This document shows positions 1-6,835 of a stretch of DNA of 15,706 nt, in pieces; position 1 is the first letter of the stretch, and every line of letters starts with the position of its first letter. The DNA is taken from contig JAUVLX010000038.1 in NCBI GenBank assembly GCA_030600525.1, positions 1 through 15,706 of the forward strand, written 5' to 3'. This DNA is from Desulfobulbus sp. Its GTDB lineage: Bacteria > Desulfobacterota > Desulfobulbia > Desulfobulbales > Desulfobulbaceae. Position numbers and translations under genes: made by a program. The notes under the pieces were generated by a model. That model worked only from the letters and a program-made list of their open reading frames with translations, did not search any database and was not told where the DNA came from.

Positions 1-713
1 ATGGCTTTCACATATTTTTTATCTTCCAGATAGAGCTTGCCGATCTCCAATACAATATCTGCTGTCCACTGATCAAGCAAAGCCTGTTGATAGTGATATA
101 TTGCTTTTGTACGATCCTGTTGACGCTGAGAGATACGAGCAAGTAGCAGGTTCCCACGGTATGCACCATTTTCCATGGTCAACACTGGTAAAAGCACCTG
201 CTGTGCACGTTCATATTCTTTTTGGGAATACAGCAGTTCTGCCAACAGGAACCGGGGAACTGGATAGTCAGGAATGTGTTGGATGAGATATTGATATTGC
301 AAGACCGCCTGATCAATAGCATTTTGCCGCAGGTAGGCCTTTGCTAGCAACTCTCGCATTGCCACGTCACCCGGCGTATGAGAAAGATATATTTTCAGCC
401 AAGCTACTGCTTCTCGTTCCCGTTCCAGACGCAGCAGTAAAACAGGAATTTTACGTTGGATAAAAGGATCTGCAGGGTCACATATCAATGCTTTTTGGTA
501 GGTTGCAAGGGCCTCATCAAACTGCAAATGCAGTTCTGCATACCTTGCCCAGAGAAAATAAAAGTAAGAACAATTGGGGTCAATTTCCTCTACTATTTGC
601 TGATCAACTCCATCTCTTGCGACTGTTCCAGAAATATTGGGTGTGGAGCATCCTGCATTTATCAATAAAACGATTGCCCAAAAAATGAGACTACAGTTTC
701 GATGGACACCCAT
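1..713 (-). CDS. TPR-repeat lipoprotein, 3' end outside window
   Basis: This open frame has no stop before the left edge; 237 codons are visible. Residues 1-22 look like a lipoprotein signal: a short basic start, a hydrophobic run and LINAGC, with Cys22 as the likely lipidated residue. Asn at -3 is not the usual Leu, so this is probable rather than certain. Ser at +2 would favour outer-membrane sorting. From about residue 45 onward come five to six helical pairs of TPR type, such as YAELHLQFDEALATYQKAL and LAKAYLRQNAIDQAVLQYQ. The ATG is 11 nt past the tmk stop, with AGG a few bases upstream; a GTG five codons earlier would overlap tmk. TPR lipoproteins scaffold protein complexes, but the partner cannot be read from sequence. 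It is probably the last visible cistron of the pilZ-yraN-pdxA-tmk group. Confidence 0.85.
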   Translation of the reverse strand, partial: MGVHRNCSLIFWAIVLLINAGCSTPNISGTVARDGVDQQIVEEIDPNCSYFYFLWARYAELHLQFDEALATYQKALICDPADPFIQRKIPVLLLRLEREREAVAWLKIYLSHTPGDVAMRELLAKAYLRQNAIDQAVLQYQYLIQHIPDYPVPRFLLAELLYSQKEYERAQQVLLPVLTMENGAYRGNLLLARISQRQQDRTKAIYHYQQALLDQWTADIVLEIGKLYLEDKKYVKA

Positions 714-724
714 TCCCAACCTGC

Positions 725-1336
725 TCACGATTGTTGTTTTTGAGCGCGCACCTGGTCAACTGTCTTCCTGATCATTTGCTGAACTTCTGCAAATGTTCCC
801 CCTGCTTCTATTCTCACGATAGCTGGATCATCAAAAGAAGCAAACAGAGCGGCAACCAGTTCTAATTGCCCTGCCTGTTCAAAATCATTGAGCTGCTCAT
901 GTCGTTGTTCCTGAATCCGCCGAATGCTCACATCAACACTCATGGTTAATAAAATGACGAGATCCGGCCTTGGGGCAAAGTGATTACGCTTGAGAATATA
1001 CTGGGGGTCAGCGCCCATAGCACCTTGATAGGCAGCGGTGGAATAATAGTAGCGATCAGTTAACACCACGCTCTCTCTGTCTAGTGCCGGCTGAATGCAC
1101 TCTGCAACGTGCTGACGACGGTCTGCGATAAACAGGTCAAGCTCCTCTTCCAGGGTCACAGTATGACGTTTGGTATACAATGCCCTGATTTTTTTTCCAT
1201 AAGGACCATCAGTCGGCTCTCTGGTTTCTACGACTTCCGTTCCTTGCTGGCGAAGATAGCTTGCAAGATCCTTTAATTGCGACGTTTTGCCGGTACCATC
1301 TATCCCTTCGAATGCGATCAACATACCCTTTTTCAT
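725..1336 (-). CDS. tmk: Thymidylate (dTMP) kinase
   Basis: The product phosphorylates dTMP to dTDP with ATP in the cytoplasm, the step that commits dTMP to dTTP. The 203-residue length is normal. The P-loop is GIDGTGKT (residues 11-18). It is followed by the TREPTDGP segment (38-45), FIADRRQH (69-76) and the DRYYYSTAAYQGA thymidine-site motif starting at Asp94. There is no basic residue in the variable part of the P-loop, and arginines occur in the lid (around IRRIQEQR), which fits the E. coli-like type II class. The ATG overlaps the pdxA stop as ATGA, so translation is likely coupled to pdxA. The stop lies just before the TPR lipoprotein gene. Confidence 0.96.
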   Translation of the reverse strand: MKKGMLIAFEGIDGTGKTSQLKDLASYLRQQGTEVVETREPTDGPYGKKIRALYTKRHTVTLEEELDLFIADRRQHVAECIQPALDRESVVLTDRYYYSTAAYQGAMGADPQYILKRNHFAPRPDLVILLTMSVDVSIRRIQEQRHEQLNDFEQAGQLELVAALFASFDDPAIVRIEAGGTFAEVQQMIRKTVDQVRAQKQQS

Positions 1337-2364
1337 CTGTGCATAGCCTTTTTCCGATTGGATACTATGTCTGCGGCCATGGAAACTGCAGCACTAAGAC
1401 TTTGCTCGTCAGCCTGCCAACGTCCAGCAATATCATAGGCAGTACCATGGTCAACAGAAGTTCTCACCAACGGCAGCCCCAGCGTGACATTTACCCCGTT
1501 TTCAAAATGAAGCAGTTTAAAAGGAATCAACCCTTGATCATGATACATGGCAATCACAGCATCGTATCGACCTGATGCGGCCTGATAAAAAACAGTATCA
1601 GGTGGCCAGGGTCCAGAAATATCCCCTAGATGTTGGCACGCTTGAATTGCGGGACCAATGATCCGCTCCTCCTGATCACCAAACATTGTACCTTCACCCC
1701 CATGTGGATTGAGTGCGGCAATAGCAACCCTGGGATTATGCATACCAAAATCACGCTTTAATGAAGTTATCGTCATGGTTATACAGTCGACAATGGATTT
1801 TTGACTCAACAGGCTAGGTACTTTTTCCAAGGCCTCATGGATAGTAACCAAGACCACCCGTAATTTCTCCCCTGCCATCATCATCCGGTAATTTTCGGTG
1901 CCAGTCAAGCTAGCAAGCATCTCTGTGTGTCCTGGGAAAGGATAGCCTGCAAGATGGAAGCTATACTTATTGATAGGACAGGTTACTAAAGCGGCTGCGT
2001 AGTTTTCTTCAACGAGTTGCACACCACGTTCAATGTACTGTCCCATGACCTTCCCCGTCTCTGTATCGGGTTTTCCCCAACGCCCCTCATCATACACTAA
2101 GTTTGATACAGGGTAGACCGGAACCGTGCCAGGCTGAATCGTGTCTCCCGGAGACCAAGGGACAACTGGCAGTGTACCTCCTAAAGCCCGAGTCACACCG
2201 CGCAAAATTTCGACGTCGCCGACTACCACCATATGGCCTTGAAAAGGGCAATCAGGAAGACTGAAATAGCGAATTATAATTTCAGGCCCAATACCCACGG
2301 GACACCCCATTGTAAGAATAAGAGGTATATTAAGGGGTTGAGTTGATTTACGAGGGATTGTCAT
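1333..2364 (-). CDS. pdxA: 4-hydroxythreonine-4-phosphate dehydrogenase (PdxA)
   Basis: This NAD-dependent, divalent-metal enzyme oxidises 4-phosphohydroxy-L-threonine in the DXP-dependent pathway to pyridoxal 5'-phosphate. Length is 343 residues, slightly longer than E. coli PdxA. The metal-ligand histidines align as His176 (TIHEAL), His221 (NPHGGE) and His275 (YHDQG). Their spacing is nearly that of E. coli His166/211/266. GHTEM (145-149) matches the substrate-binding His-Thr pair, and DHGTAYDIAG near the C-terminus is typical. The N-terminal signature reads TMGCPVGIGPEI, with Cys at residue 21 where the family usually has Asp (GDPxGIGPE). The start overlaps the yraN stop by ATGA and the stop overlaps tmk, so it is a middle cistron. 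Confidence 0.96.
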   Translation of the reverse strand: MTIPRKSTQPLNIPLILTMGCPVGIGPEIIIRYFSLPDCPFQGHMVVVGDVEILRGVTRALGGTLPVVPWSPGDTIQPGTVPVYPVSNLVYDEGRWGKPDTETGKVMGQYIERGVQLVEENYAAALVTCPINKYSFHLAGYPFPGHTEMLASLTGTENYRMMMAGEKLRVVLVTIHEALEKVPSLLSQKSIVDCITMTITSLKRDFGMHNPRVAIAALNPHGGEGTMFGDQEERIIGPAIQACQHLGDISGPWPPDTVFYQAASGRYDAVIAMYHDQGLIPFKLLHFENGVNVTLGLPLVRTSVDHGTAYDIAGRWQADEQSLSAAVSMAADIVSNRKKAMHR

Positions 2365-2747
2365 ATTGGCGAACTATCAAAAGCATTGGTTATAATTTCC
2401 ACCTGGCTCTTGCCGTCACCTGATAGTTGGACAGCAACAACATCAAACCTGGCGTTTACATCGAATAATTTATATCGACTCAGGTAATCCTGGGCTATTC
2501 GAGTAAGCTGGCGTTGCTTCCTCACATCCACAGCATCAAAACCTGTGCCAAAAGCAGCAGATCTCCTGGTTTTCACCTCTACGAACACGATAGTAGTACC
2601 GTGACGGGCGATAATATCGACTTCGCCAAAACGTCGTCGATAATTTCTGGTTATAATGGAGTAACCACGATGCGTCAGGTAATCCGCAGCTATATCTTCT
2701 CCACGTTTACCCAGCTCTATATTTTTTGTTTTTCGTCTCAGCAACAT
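2361..2747 (-). CDS. yraN: UPF0102 / YraN family endonuclease-like protein
   Basis: This is a small protein (128 residues) of the UPF0102/YraN family, with a restriction-endonuclease-like fold of uncertain cellular role, often linked to DNA processing. The conserved core is visible: LGKRGEDIAADYL near the N-terminus, then FGEVDIIARHG and FVEVKTRR. The acidic and lysine residues of GEVD...EVKTR match the PD-(D/E)xK-type active site. The frame stays open upstream to a TTG at 2822, but that extension runs inside the 3' end of the PilZ gene and has no family similarity. ATG at 2747, 13 nt after the PilZ stop, gives the normal family length, although no clear Shine-Dalgarno sequence precedes it. 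It is the usual neighbour of rnhB in this type of cluster. Confidence 0.9.
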   Translation of the reverse strand: MLLRRKTKNIELGKRGEDIAADYLTHRGYSIITRNYRRRFGEVDIIARHGTTIVFVEVKTRRSAAFGTGFDAVDVRKQRQLTRIAQDYLSRYKLFDVNARFDVVAVQLSGDGKSQVEIITNAFDSSPI

Positions 2748-2760
2748 GGTCAGGTGAAAA

Positions 2761-3123
2761 TTATTCTGTTTCAGCCACCGCCATACGAGCCATTTTCCCC
2801 TGGTATACAGGAAAAAGGACAAACCATTCCAAAGGGTTCAAGAAGGAGATACCAGATGAAGGAGTGGAACACCTCACAATCTGTCCATGCACGTCATCTA
2901 TTATCAATTTGCTCGATTCACCAGGGAAAATAATATGTACAATACATTCCTGATCTTGGTATTTCCCGGGAATCTCGGCGTCAAGGGCCAGCCCTGAAAT
3001 ACTGACATTGTTCGACCACCCCTGAAAGGTTATTCCATCAGAGAGTAAGGTTACCGTCACATGAACCCTGTACGTCAGGCGTGATCCGTTTCGTCTATCA
3101 TCAATATCTTGCTTAAACTGCAT
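2761..3123 (-). CDS. Single-domain PilZ protein (putative c-di-GMP binder)
   Basis: This 120-residue protein consists of little more than a PilZ domain. The two c-di-GMP contact motifs are present: RxxxR at Arg11-Arg15 (RNGSR) and (D/N)xSxxG at Asn39-Gly44 (NVSISG). Beta-strand-like alternation and a final SGISFLNP segment follow, as in other PilZ proteins. Family knowledge says such stand-alone domains act as cyclic di-GMP receptors that bind other proteins; no effector domain is present here to reveal the output. The ATG is preceded by GAGG about 11 nt upstream. The gene sits between rnhB and yraN in a translation/DNA-maintenance cluster. A 186-bp gap precedes it, so it may head its own transcription unit with yraN, pdxA, tmk and the TPR gene. 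Confidence 0.88.
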   Translation of the reverse strand: MQFKQDIDDRRNGSRLTYRVHVTVTLLSDGITFQGWSNNVSISGLALDAEIPGKYQDQECIVHIIFPGESSKLIIDDVHGQIVRCSTPSSGISFLNPLEWFVLFPVYQGKMARMAVAETE

Positions 3124-3233
3124 GTTCGTTTTCGCCTCAGCTAAGGTTTGTAGCTTTCACAATTACAGACACATTTTGCAGCATAAACGAAAACAGCTAT
3201 TATTTCGACCAGAGAAAGGAGTTCATATCTCAT

Positions 3234-3261
3234 GTTATAATTAATGACCGACCTTTGTCGC
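3234..3261 (-). promoter_or_regulatory. Possible sigma-70 promoter for the pilZ-yraN-pdxA-tmk group
   Basis: On the minus strand GCGACA (-35, 4 of 6 to consensus) and TATAAC (-10, 5 of 6) are separated by 16 bp. The predicted start near 3227 would give a leader of about 100 nt before the PilZ gene. The rest of the 186-bp gap between rnhB and PilZ shows no gene and no clear terminator. The match is modest. Confidence 0.3.
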
Positions 3262-3309
3262 CAGGCTTGAAAAGGGTCAAACCTAGAAACACCACAGAAG
3301 CGTTATCAA

Positions 3310-4023
3310 CTACCACATTTTACGTTGCTCAGATAAACTTGCCTGCTCACCCTCCTGCCAATATTCGCGGACACCTTTAAAGGTGCGTCGGTGAAGTGGA
3401 CAGGGGCCGTATTCTTTGAGAGCAAGCCTATGTTCTTTGGTCGGGTACCCCTGATTCTTTATAAAATTATACTCAGGATAGGCTTTATGATAGTCTGCCA
3501 TCATTTTATCACGGGTTACCTTGGCCACAATAGATGCAGCTGCAATCGAAAAACTTTTCGATTCACCTTTTACGAGGGGTAGTTGTGGCAGGGGTAAAGG
3601 TACTTGGAACTTACCATCTACAAGTAAAAAATCGATTTTCTTGTAATTGAATTTTTCTTTGCAATCGTCGACCGCACGTTGCATAGCAACAAGAGATGCT
3701 TGATGGATATTAAAAGATTCTATTTCTCGAGCAACAACCTTACCGATACCGATAACAGCATCGGTTGTCTGCAGGTAAAAAAGAAGCTCTTCTCTTTTTG
3801 TTGAAGAGAGCACTTTAGAATCTTTATAAAAAGCAGTTGGTCTTTCAGCAGGTAAGACAACGCAGGAAGCAATTACAGGTCCGGCAAGAGGACCTCTGCC
3901 GGCCTCATCGACCCCGCCTATTGCTGAGAACCCCTTCGCATAAAGGGTTGTTTCATAATGCCAGGGATCATTATTAGGGGGGGAACAAACAGAATAAAGT
4001 GAAGGAAGTGAAGGGGTTGCCAT
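3310..4023 (-). CDS. rnhB: Ribonuclease HII
   Basis: RNase HII cuts the RNA strand of RNA-DNA hybrids and removes single ribonucleotides misincorporated in DNA. The GGVDEAGRGPLAGPV motif carries the first two catalytic acids (Asp39, Glu40), and LLVDGKF carries the third (Asp136). The segment aligning with the usual KGDS, which holds the fourth acid in E. coli (Asp126), reads VKGES, with Glu154. SIAAASIVAKVTRD follows as usual. At 237 residues it is longer than the common 200-220, because of about 35 N-terminal residues before the core that are rich in Pro and Ser. The start is well supported: GGAG lies 7 nt before the ATG. It follows rplS across a 201-bp gap filled with inverted repeats. Confidence 0.95.
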   Translation of the reverse strand: MATPSLPSLYSVCSPPNNDPWHYETTLYAKGFSAIGGVDEAGRGPLAGPVIASCVVLPAERPTAFYKDSKVLSSTKREELLFYLQTTDAVIGIGKVVAREIESFNIHQASLVAMQRAVDDCKEKFNYKKIDFLLVDGKFQVPLPLPQLPLVKGESKSFSIAAASIVAKVTRDKMMADYHKAYPEYNFIKNQGYPTKEHRLALKEYGPCPLHRRTFKGVREYWQEGEQASLSEQRKMW

Positions 4024-4063
4024 TTTTCCACTCCATATGAATCACTTTTAAAAAGAACTATCA

Positions 4064-4128
4064 GGCTGACAATTGCACACTTTTAGATACACTGCGATTA
4101 GTACACGCACGGTGTGCAAGTGTCAGCC
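4064..4128 (-). repeat. 17-bp inverted repeat in the rplS-rnhB gap
   Basis: Arms at 4064-4080 and 4112-4128 are complementary over 17 bases with one mismatch (minus-strand arm begins GGCTGACA). They enclose a 31-nt loop. In RNA this would be a long, stable stem about 40 nt upstream of rnhB. No T-run follows directly (TTTTT comes about 9 nt later), so it is not a textbook terminator. CTGACA in the first minus-strand arm could also act as a -35 box, with TACTAA 17 bp on. Confidence 0.75.
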
Positions 4129-4136
4129 AAAACAGG

Positions 4137-4158
4137 ATAGGACAAGAGGCGTTCCTAT
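4137..4158 (-). repeat. Small hairpin ATAGGA/TCCTAT in the rplS-rnhB gap
   Basis: A perfect 6-bp inverted repeat (4137-4142 with 4153-4158) has a 10-nt loop. It lies between the larger hairpins at 4064-4128 and 4168-4187. Alone it would be unremarkable; with its neighbours it makes almost the whole gap foldable. Confidence 0.5.
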
Positions 4159-4167
4159 TCGACGGTC

Positions 4168-4187
4168 TTTCCGCCAGAAAGCGGAAA
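4168..4187 (-). repeat. Hairpin TTTCCGC/GCGGAAA after rplS
   Basis: A perfect 7-bp inverted repeat with a 6-nt loop lies about 37 bases downstream of the rplS stop. The T-run is on the 5' side of the stem in the minus-strand transcript. It is therefore not an intrinsic terminator for rplS, but it could protect the 3' end or be a processing site. Confidence 0.6.
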
Positions 4188-4224
4188 AAAAACCATACAG
4201 GCTATGCCCAATGGGGACACGTCT

Positions 4225-4578
4225 TTAGATAATACCTCTTTCACGAATACGAGCAGCTTTACCACGGCGATCGCGGAGATAATAAAGCCGAGAACGGCGA
4301 ACACGTCCAAGTGTTACGACCTCAATCTTCTCAATCCGAGGGGAATGAAGAGCAAATGTTTTTTCAACACCAACACCGTGAGAGATTTTACGCACAGTGA
4401 AACTGGCATTCATTTTACCACGCTTGCGCTTAAGCACAACCCCTTCGTAAATCTGCACACGTTCCTTGTTTCCTTCAACGATTCGAATGTGAACTTTCAC
4501 CGTATCACCTGGTCGGAAATCCGGGATATCAAATCGCATCTGTTCCATATCAATTTTGTCTAATATATTCATTGCCAT
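4225..4578 (-). CDS. rplS: 50S ribosomal protein L19
   Basis: L19 lies at the 30S-50S interface. The sequence is a clear match: NILDKIDMEQ, FRPGDTVKVHIRI, VQIYEGVVLKRKRG, FTVRKISHGVGVEKTF and RRSRLYYLRDRRGKAARIRE. The frame stays open to an ATG at 4647, but the extra 23 residues do not belong to the family and that ATG has no properly spaced ribosome-binding site. The ATG at 4578 has AAAGAG about 6 nt upstream and gives 117 residues starting MAMNIL; ATG at 4572 is the other option. The gene follows the trmD-adjacent methyltransferase across a 142-bp, hairpin-rich leader, which may allow separate control. Confidence 0.95.
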   Translation of the reverse strand: MAMNILDKIDMEQMRFDIPDFRPGDTVKVHIRIVEGNKERVQIYEGVVLKRKRGKMNASFTVRKISHGVGVEKTFALHSPRIEKIEVVTLGRVRRSRLYYLRDRRGKAARIRERGII

Positions 4579-4591
4579 CATTAACTCTTTA

Positions 4592-4694
4592 CGGGTAGCT
4601 GTTGCAGCCTGCGGTGCATTCTTACCCGAGGGATGCCTCCAAATCATCCTTTATAACACTGTAAATAGGCAACATACATTTTTGTATGGTGCCT
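4592..4694 (-). promoter_or_regulatory. Structured leader upstream of rplS (candidate r-protein autoregulatory RNA)
   Basis: The 142-bp gap before rplS contains three inverted repeats in the minus-strand transcript. The first is an 11-bp stem with one mismatch (4667-4678 with 4683-4694) capped by an AAAA loop. The second is GAGG/CCTC with a 4-nt loop (4628-4639). The third is a CGGGTA/TACCCG stem (4592-4597 with 4623-4628) enclosing a GC-rich inner region. The last stem ends a few bases before the AAAGAG ribosome-binding site. L19 leaders that bind the protein are known in other phyla; I did not recognise this as one of the described classes. Confidence 0.4.
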
Positions 4695-4720
4695 CCAGTT
4701 TCTATCGATTCGAATTACTA

Positions 4721-5299
4721 CTAATATCTATCCACGCTCAGCAATCGGTCAAGAATAATCGAGACTGCCGAGCGCACTGATAAATGGTTAAAACTACTTC
4801 CACCTTTGAGAGGGGGCAACGTTGCGTCAGCAATCTCCATGACACTAGGTGCCAATCCCCATGCTGTACCAAATAGCAGCATTACAGGTTCACCATCAAA
4901 AATTTTGTCTCTTACAGCCTCATAATGCAGTTCGTTAGTTAAGGCCTTGGCACAGGTAGTAAGAATAAAAGGCTTCCGTCCATTTTTTTTAGTGGAACTC
5001 GCAATTACCGATTCCAGGTCTGGACTTACCTTAATAATTGATAATGCCTCTGCTCTGTCACTGGCTACTTTACCGCCATGTCCAGCTGTCCAGTGCGAGG
5101 TAATTTGGTTGACTAAATTTTGCTGTTCCTCGTAGGGTGTAACTACCCAGAAGGTCTCTACCCCAAACGTCTTCCCTGCACGTGCAATATCATGTAGATC
5201 CAGATTGGTAACAGCGGATCCAATCGTCTCTCCTATCTTATTGACCACGGGGGCGTGGACAAGGACGACTTCGACTTGAATCTGTTCTGACGCTTTCAT
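4721..5299 (-). CDS. SPOUT-class RNA methyltransferase, Tm1570-like
   Basis: This 192-residue protein matches what I recall of the Methyltrn_RNA_4 family (type member Thermotoga TM1570, a SAM-binding SPOUT protein coded beside trmD). Visible features are an N-terminal LVHAPVVNKIGETIGSAVTN segment, then MLLFGTAWGLAP with the SAM-loop glycines. NHLSVRSAVSIILDRLL near the C-terminus is the segment expected to line the trefoil-knot cofactor site. The start overlaps the trmD stop as ATGA, so synthesis is coupled to TrmD; in some bacteria the two are fused. This supports a tRNA-modifying role, but the target nucleotide cannot be read from sequence. The family assignment rests on motif memory and gene position. 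Confidence 0.85.
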   Translation of the reverse strand: MKASEQIQVEVVLVHAPVVNKIGETIGSAVTNLDLHDIARAGKTFGVETFWVVTPYEEQQNLVNQITSHWTAGHGGKVASDRAEALSIIKVSPDLESVIASSTKKNGRKPFILTTCAKALTNELHYEAVRDKIFDGEPVMLLFGTAWGLAPSVMEIADATLPPLKGGSSFNHLSVRSAVSIILDRLLSVDRY

Positions 5300-6054
5300 A
5301 ATATTTGGTTTATATCCTGAATAGCATCAAGTAATCCTTCCTGCTTGAGCATTTTTCTTTCCTCTGAGGAAAATTGTACCTCAGTAAGCAGGTCTGGACG
5401 ATGCTCCAAGGTCAGCCTAACCGATTCACTCAATCTAAATTGCTCGATGATAGCATGATTTCCAGACAGCAAGGGCTCTGGGACCGTTTGTCCCTGAAAA
5501 TCCCTTGGCCGGGTATACTGCGAGTGTTTCAGCAATCCCCGACTAAAGGTATCATTAGCAGCCGAATCACTACATCCCAAAACTCCTGGCAATAATCTGG
5601 TAATGGAATCGACCATAACCATTGCTGCGAGTTCTCCACCTGTCAGGACATAATCACCAATGGAAATTTCTTCATCAACGTACTTGTCAGTGAAGCGCTG
5701 GTCTATACCTTCGTAACGACCACATACCAGAATTAACCGTGATTCAGCAGTTAATTGTTCTGCAACTTTCTGCGTATACTGTTTCCCTCTCGGTGACAGA
5801 GCAATAATTTTAGATTCGCCACCATCACTGACTATAGCATCTATACAGGCTGCAAGGGGCTCCGGTTTCATCACCATCCCTTCGCCACCGCCAAATGGCC
5901 GATCATCGGTCATTTGATGCCGACCAACAGCATATTCCCGTATATTGTAAATATTCACATCTATCTTTCCAGCACTTAATGCTCTTCGGAGAATACCCTC
6001 TTCTAAAGGAGACTCAAAAAAATCAGGAAAAATAGTTAATATATCAAAAATCAT
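5296..6054 (-). CDS. trmD: tRNA (guanine-N1-)-methyltransferase TrmD
   Basis: TrmD methylates N1 of G37 next to the anticodon in tRNAs reading codons that start with C (Leu, Pro) and some Arg tRNAs, which prevents +1 frameshifting. The SPOUT knot motifs are clear: DRPFGGGEGMVMKPEP (51-66), LSPRGKQY (87-94), CGRYEGIDQR (111-120) and ISIGDYVLTGGELA (130-143). The residues matching E. coli Arg154 and Asp169 are Arg153 and Asp168. The frame reaches a TTG three codons upstream, but the ATG at 6054 gives the family-typical start (MIFDILTIFP) and 252 residues. It follows rimM closely and overlaps the next methyltransferase gene by four bases. Confidence 0.97.
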   Translation of the reverse strand: MIFDILTIFPDFFESPLEEGILRRALSAGKIDVNIYNIREYAVGRHQMTDDRPFGGGEGMVMKPEPLAACIDAIVSDGGESKIIALSPRGKQYTQKVAEQLTAESRLILVCGRYEGIDQRFTDKYVDEEISIGDYVLTGGELAAMVMVDSITRLLPGVLGCSDSAANDTFSRGLLKHSQYTRPRDFQGQTVPEPLLSGNHAIIEQFRLSESVRLTLEHRPDLLTEVQFSSEERKMLKQEGLLDAIQDINQIL

Positions 6055-6065
6055 AGACTGCAAGC

Positions 6066-6602
6066 CTAACCGTTGATATCCAGCAGTCCTGGCGGTAAAG
6101 AGAAGACAATTTTATCGTCTTTATTCTCAACAATAAAATCAGAGACAAAGGGAACAAGATACTCCTTCCCATCACCCTGAATACTGAGCAAATCTTGCCC
6201 GCTCCCTGTTATAAAAGAAACTATCTTTCCAAGATTCTGTCCATCAACCGTTACAGCCTCTTTCCCTTGCAGAGAGTGCAGGTAGAATTCCCCATCATCA
6301 AGCTCGGGCAGATCATCGGAATCGACCCACACACCGTGTCCAACCAACATCTCGGCTTGGTTGCGGTTGATGCACTCCTCCAATGTCGCAATAGTTGTCC
6401 CACCCTGAGCACGCACTTTCTTTACGGTGTATGCAGTGTGAGTATCGCCATCATCAGCTGAAATATAAAATTTCTTATAGCGGTTCAAGTTGCCCGCAGT
6501 TTCAGTGAAGGAATAAATCTTAACCTCACCACGGATACCATGGGCTTTAACAACCTTGCCAAGCAGGACAAAGCTACCGGCCTGCCCTTCGGAGCTGCTC
6601 AT
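6066..6602 (-). CDS. rimM: Ribosome maturation factor RimM
   Basis: RimM binds S19 in the 30S head and assists late 16S rRNA maturation. The N-terminal barrel shows LGKVVKAHGIRGEVKI (residues 14-29). The junction has LPELDDGEFYLHSL, and the C-terminal PRC-barrel ends with EYLVPFVSDFI, all typical. The 178-residue length is normal. The ATG lies 2 nt after the khpA stop, with only a weak Shine-Dalgarno sequence, so it probably depends on coupling. The KH protein-RimM-TrmD order is the classic one. Confidence 0.96.
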   Translation of the reverse strand: MSSSEGQAGSFVLLGKVVKAHGIRGEVKIYSFTETAGNLNRYKKFYISADDGDTHTAYTVKKVRAQGGTTIATLEECINRNQAEMLVGHGVWVDSDDLPELDDGEFYLHSLQGKEAVTVDGQNLGKIVSFITGSGQDLLSIQGDGKEYLVPFVSDFIVENKDDKIVFSLPPGLLDING

Positions 6603-6604
6603 AA

Positions 6605-6835
6605 CTATTCCAGGATCTCAAGCCGAGAACGCTTATTATCTTTGGCAAGTGAAGCAGAGAGTACGGTACGCATTGCCCGTACTGTTCTACCTTGTTTGCC
6701 GATAACTTTGCCTAAATCTTCCTGCGCTACCCGCAGTTCGACAACGACATTCTCATCTTCTTCACGTAAAGAAACATTTACTTCGTCGGGCTTATCGACA
6801 AGCCTTTGAGCAATAAATTCGATTATTTCTTTCAT
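6605..6835 (-). CDS. khpA: KH-domain RNA-binding protein (KhpA-like)
   Basis: This 76-residue protein is essentially one KH domain, with the nucleic-acid-binding GxxG loop as VIGKQGRTVRAMRTVL (GKQG). Small KH proteins of this type (YlqC/KhpA) are usually encoded between rpsP and rimM. In Gram-positive bacteria they act with KhpB on RNA; their role in this lineage is not established. Its ATG directly abuts the rpsP TAA, so translation is almost certainly coupled to S16. Confidence 0.93.
   Translation of the reverse strand: MKEIIEFIAQRLVDKPDEVNVSLREEDENVVVELRVAQEDLGKVIGKQGRTVRAMRTVLSASLAKDNKRSRLEILE

Noticed and set aside
2748..2822. Extended YraN frame from TTG 2822
   Set aside because: It lies within the 3' end of the PilZ gene, uses a TTG start and adds residues absent from the family.
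4579..4647. Extended L19 reading frame from ATG 4647
   Set aside because: The extra residues are not in the family, the ATG lacks a spaced ribosome-binding site, and the region forms stems typical of a leader.
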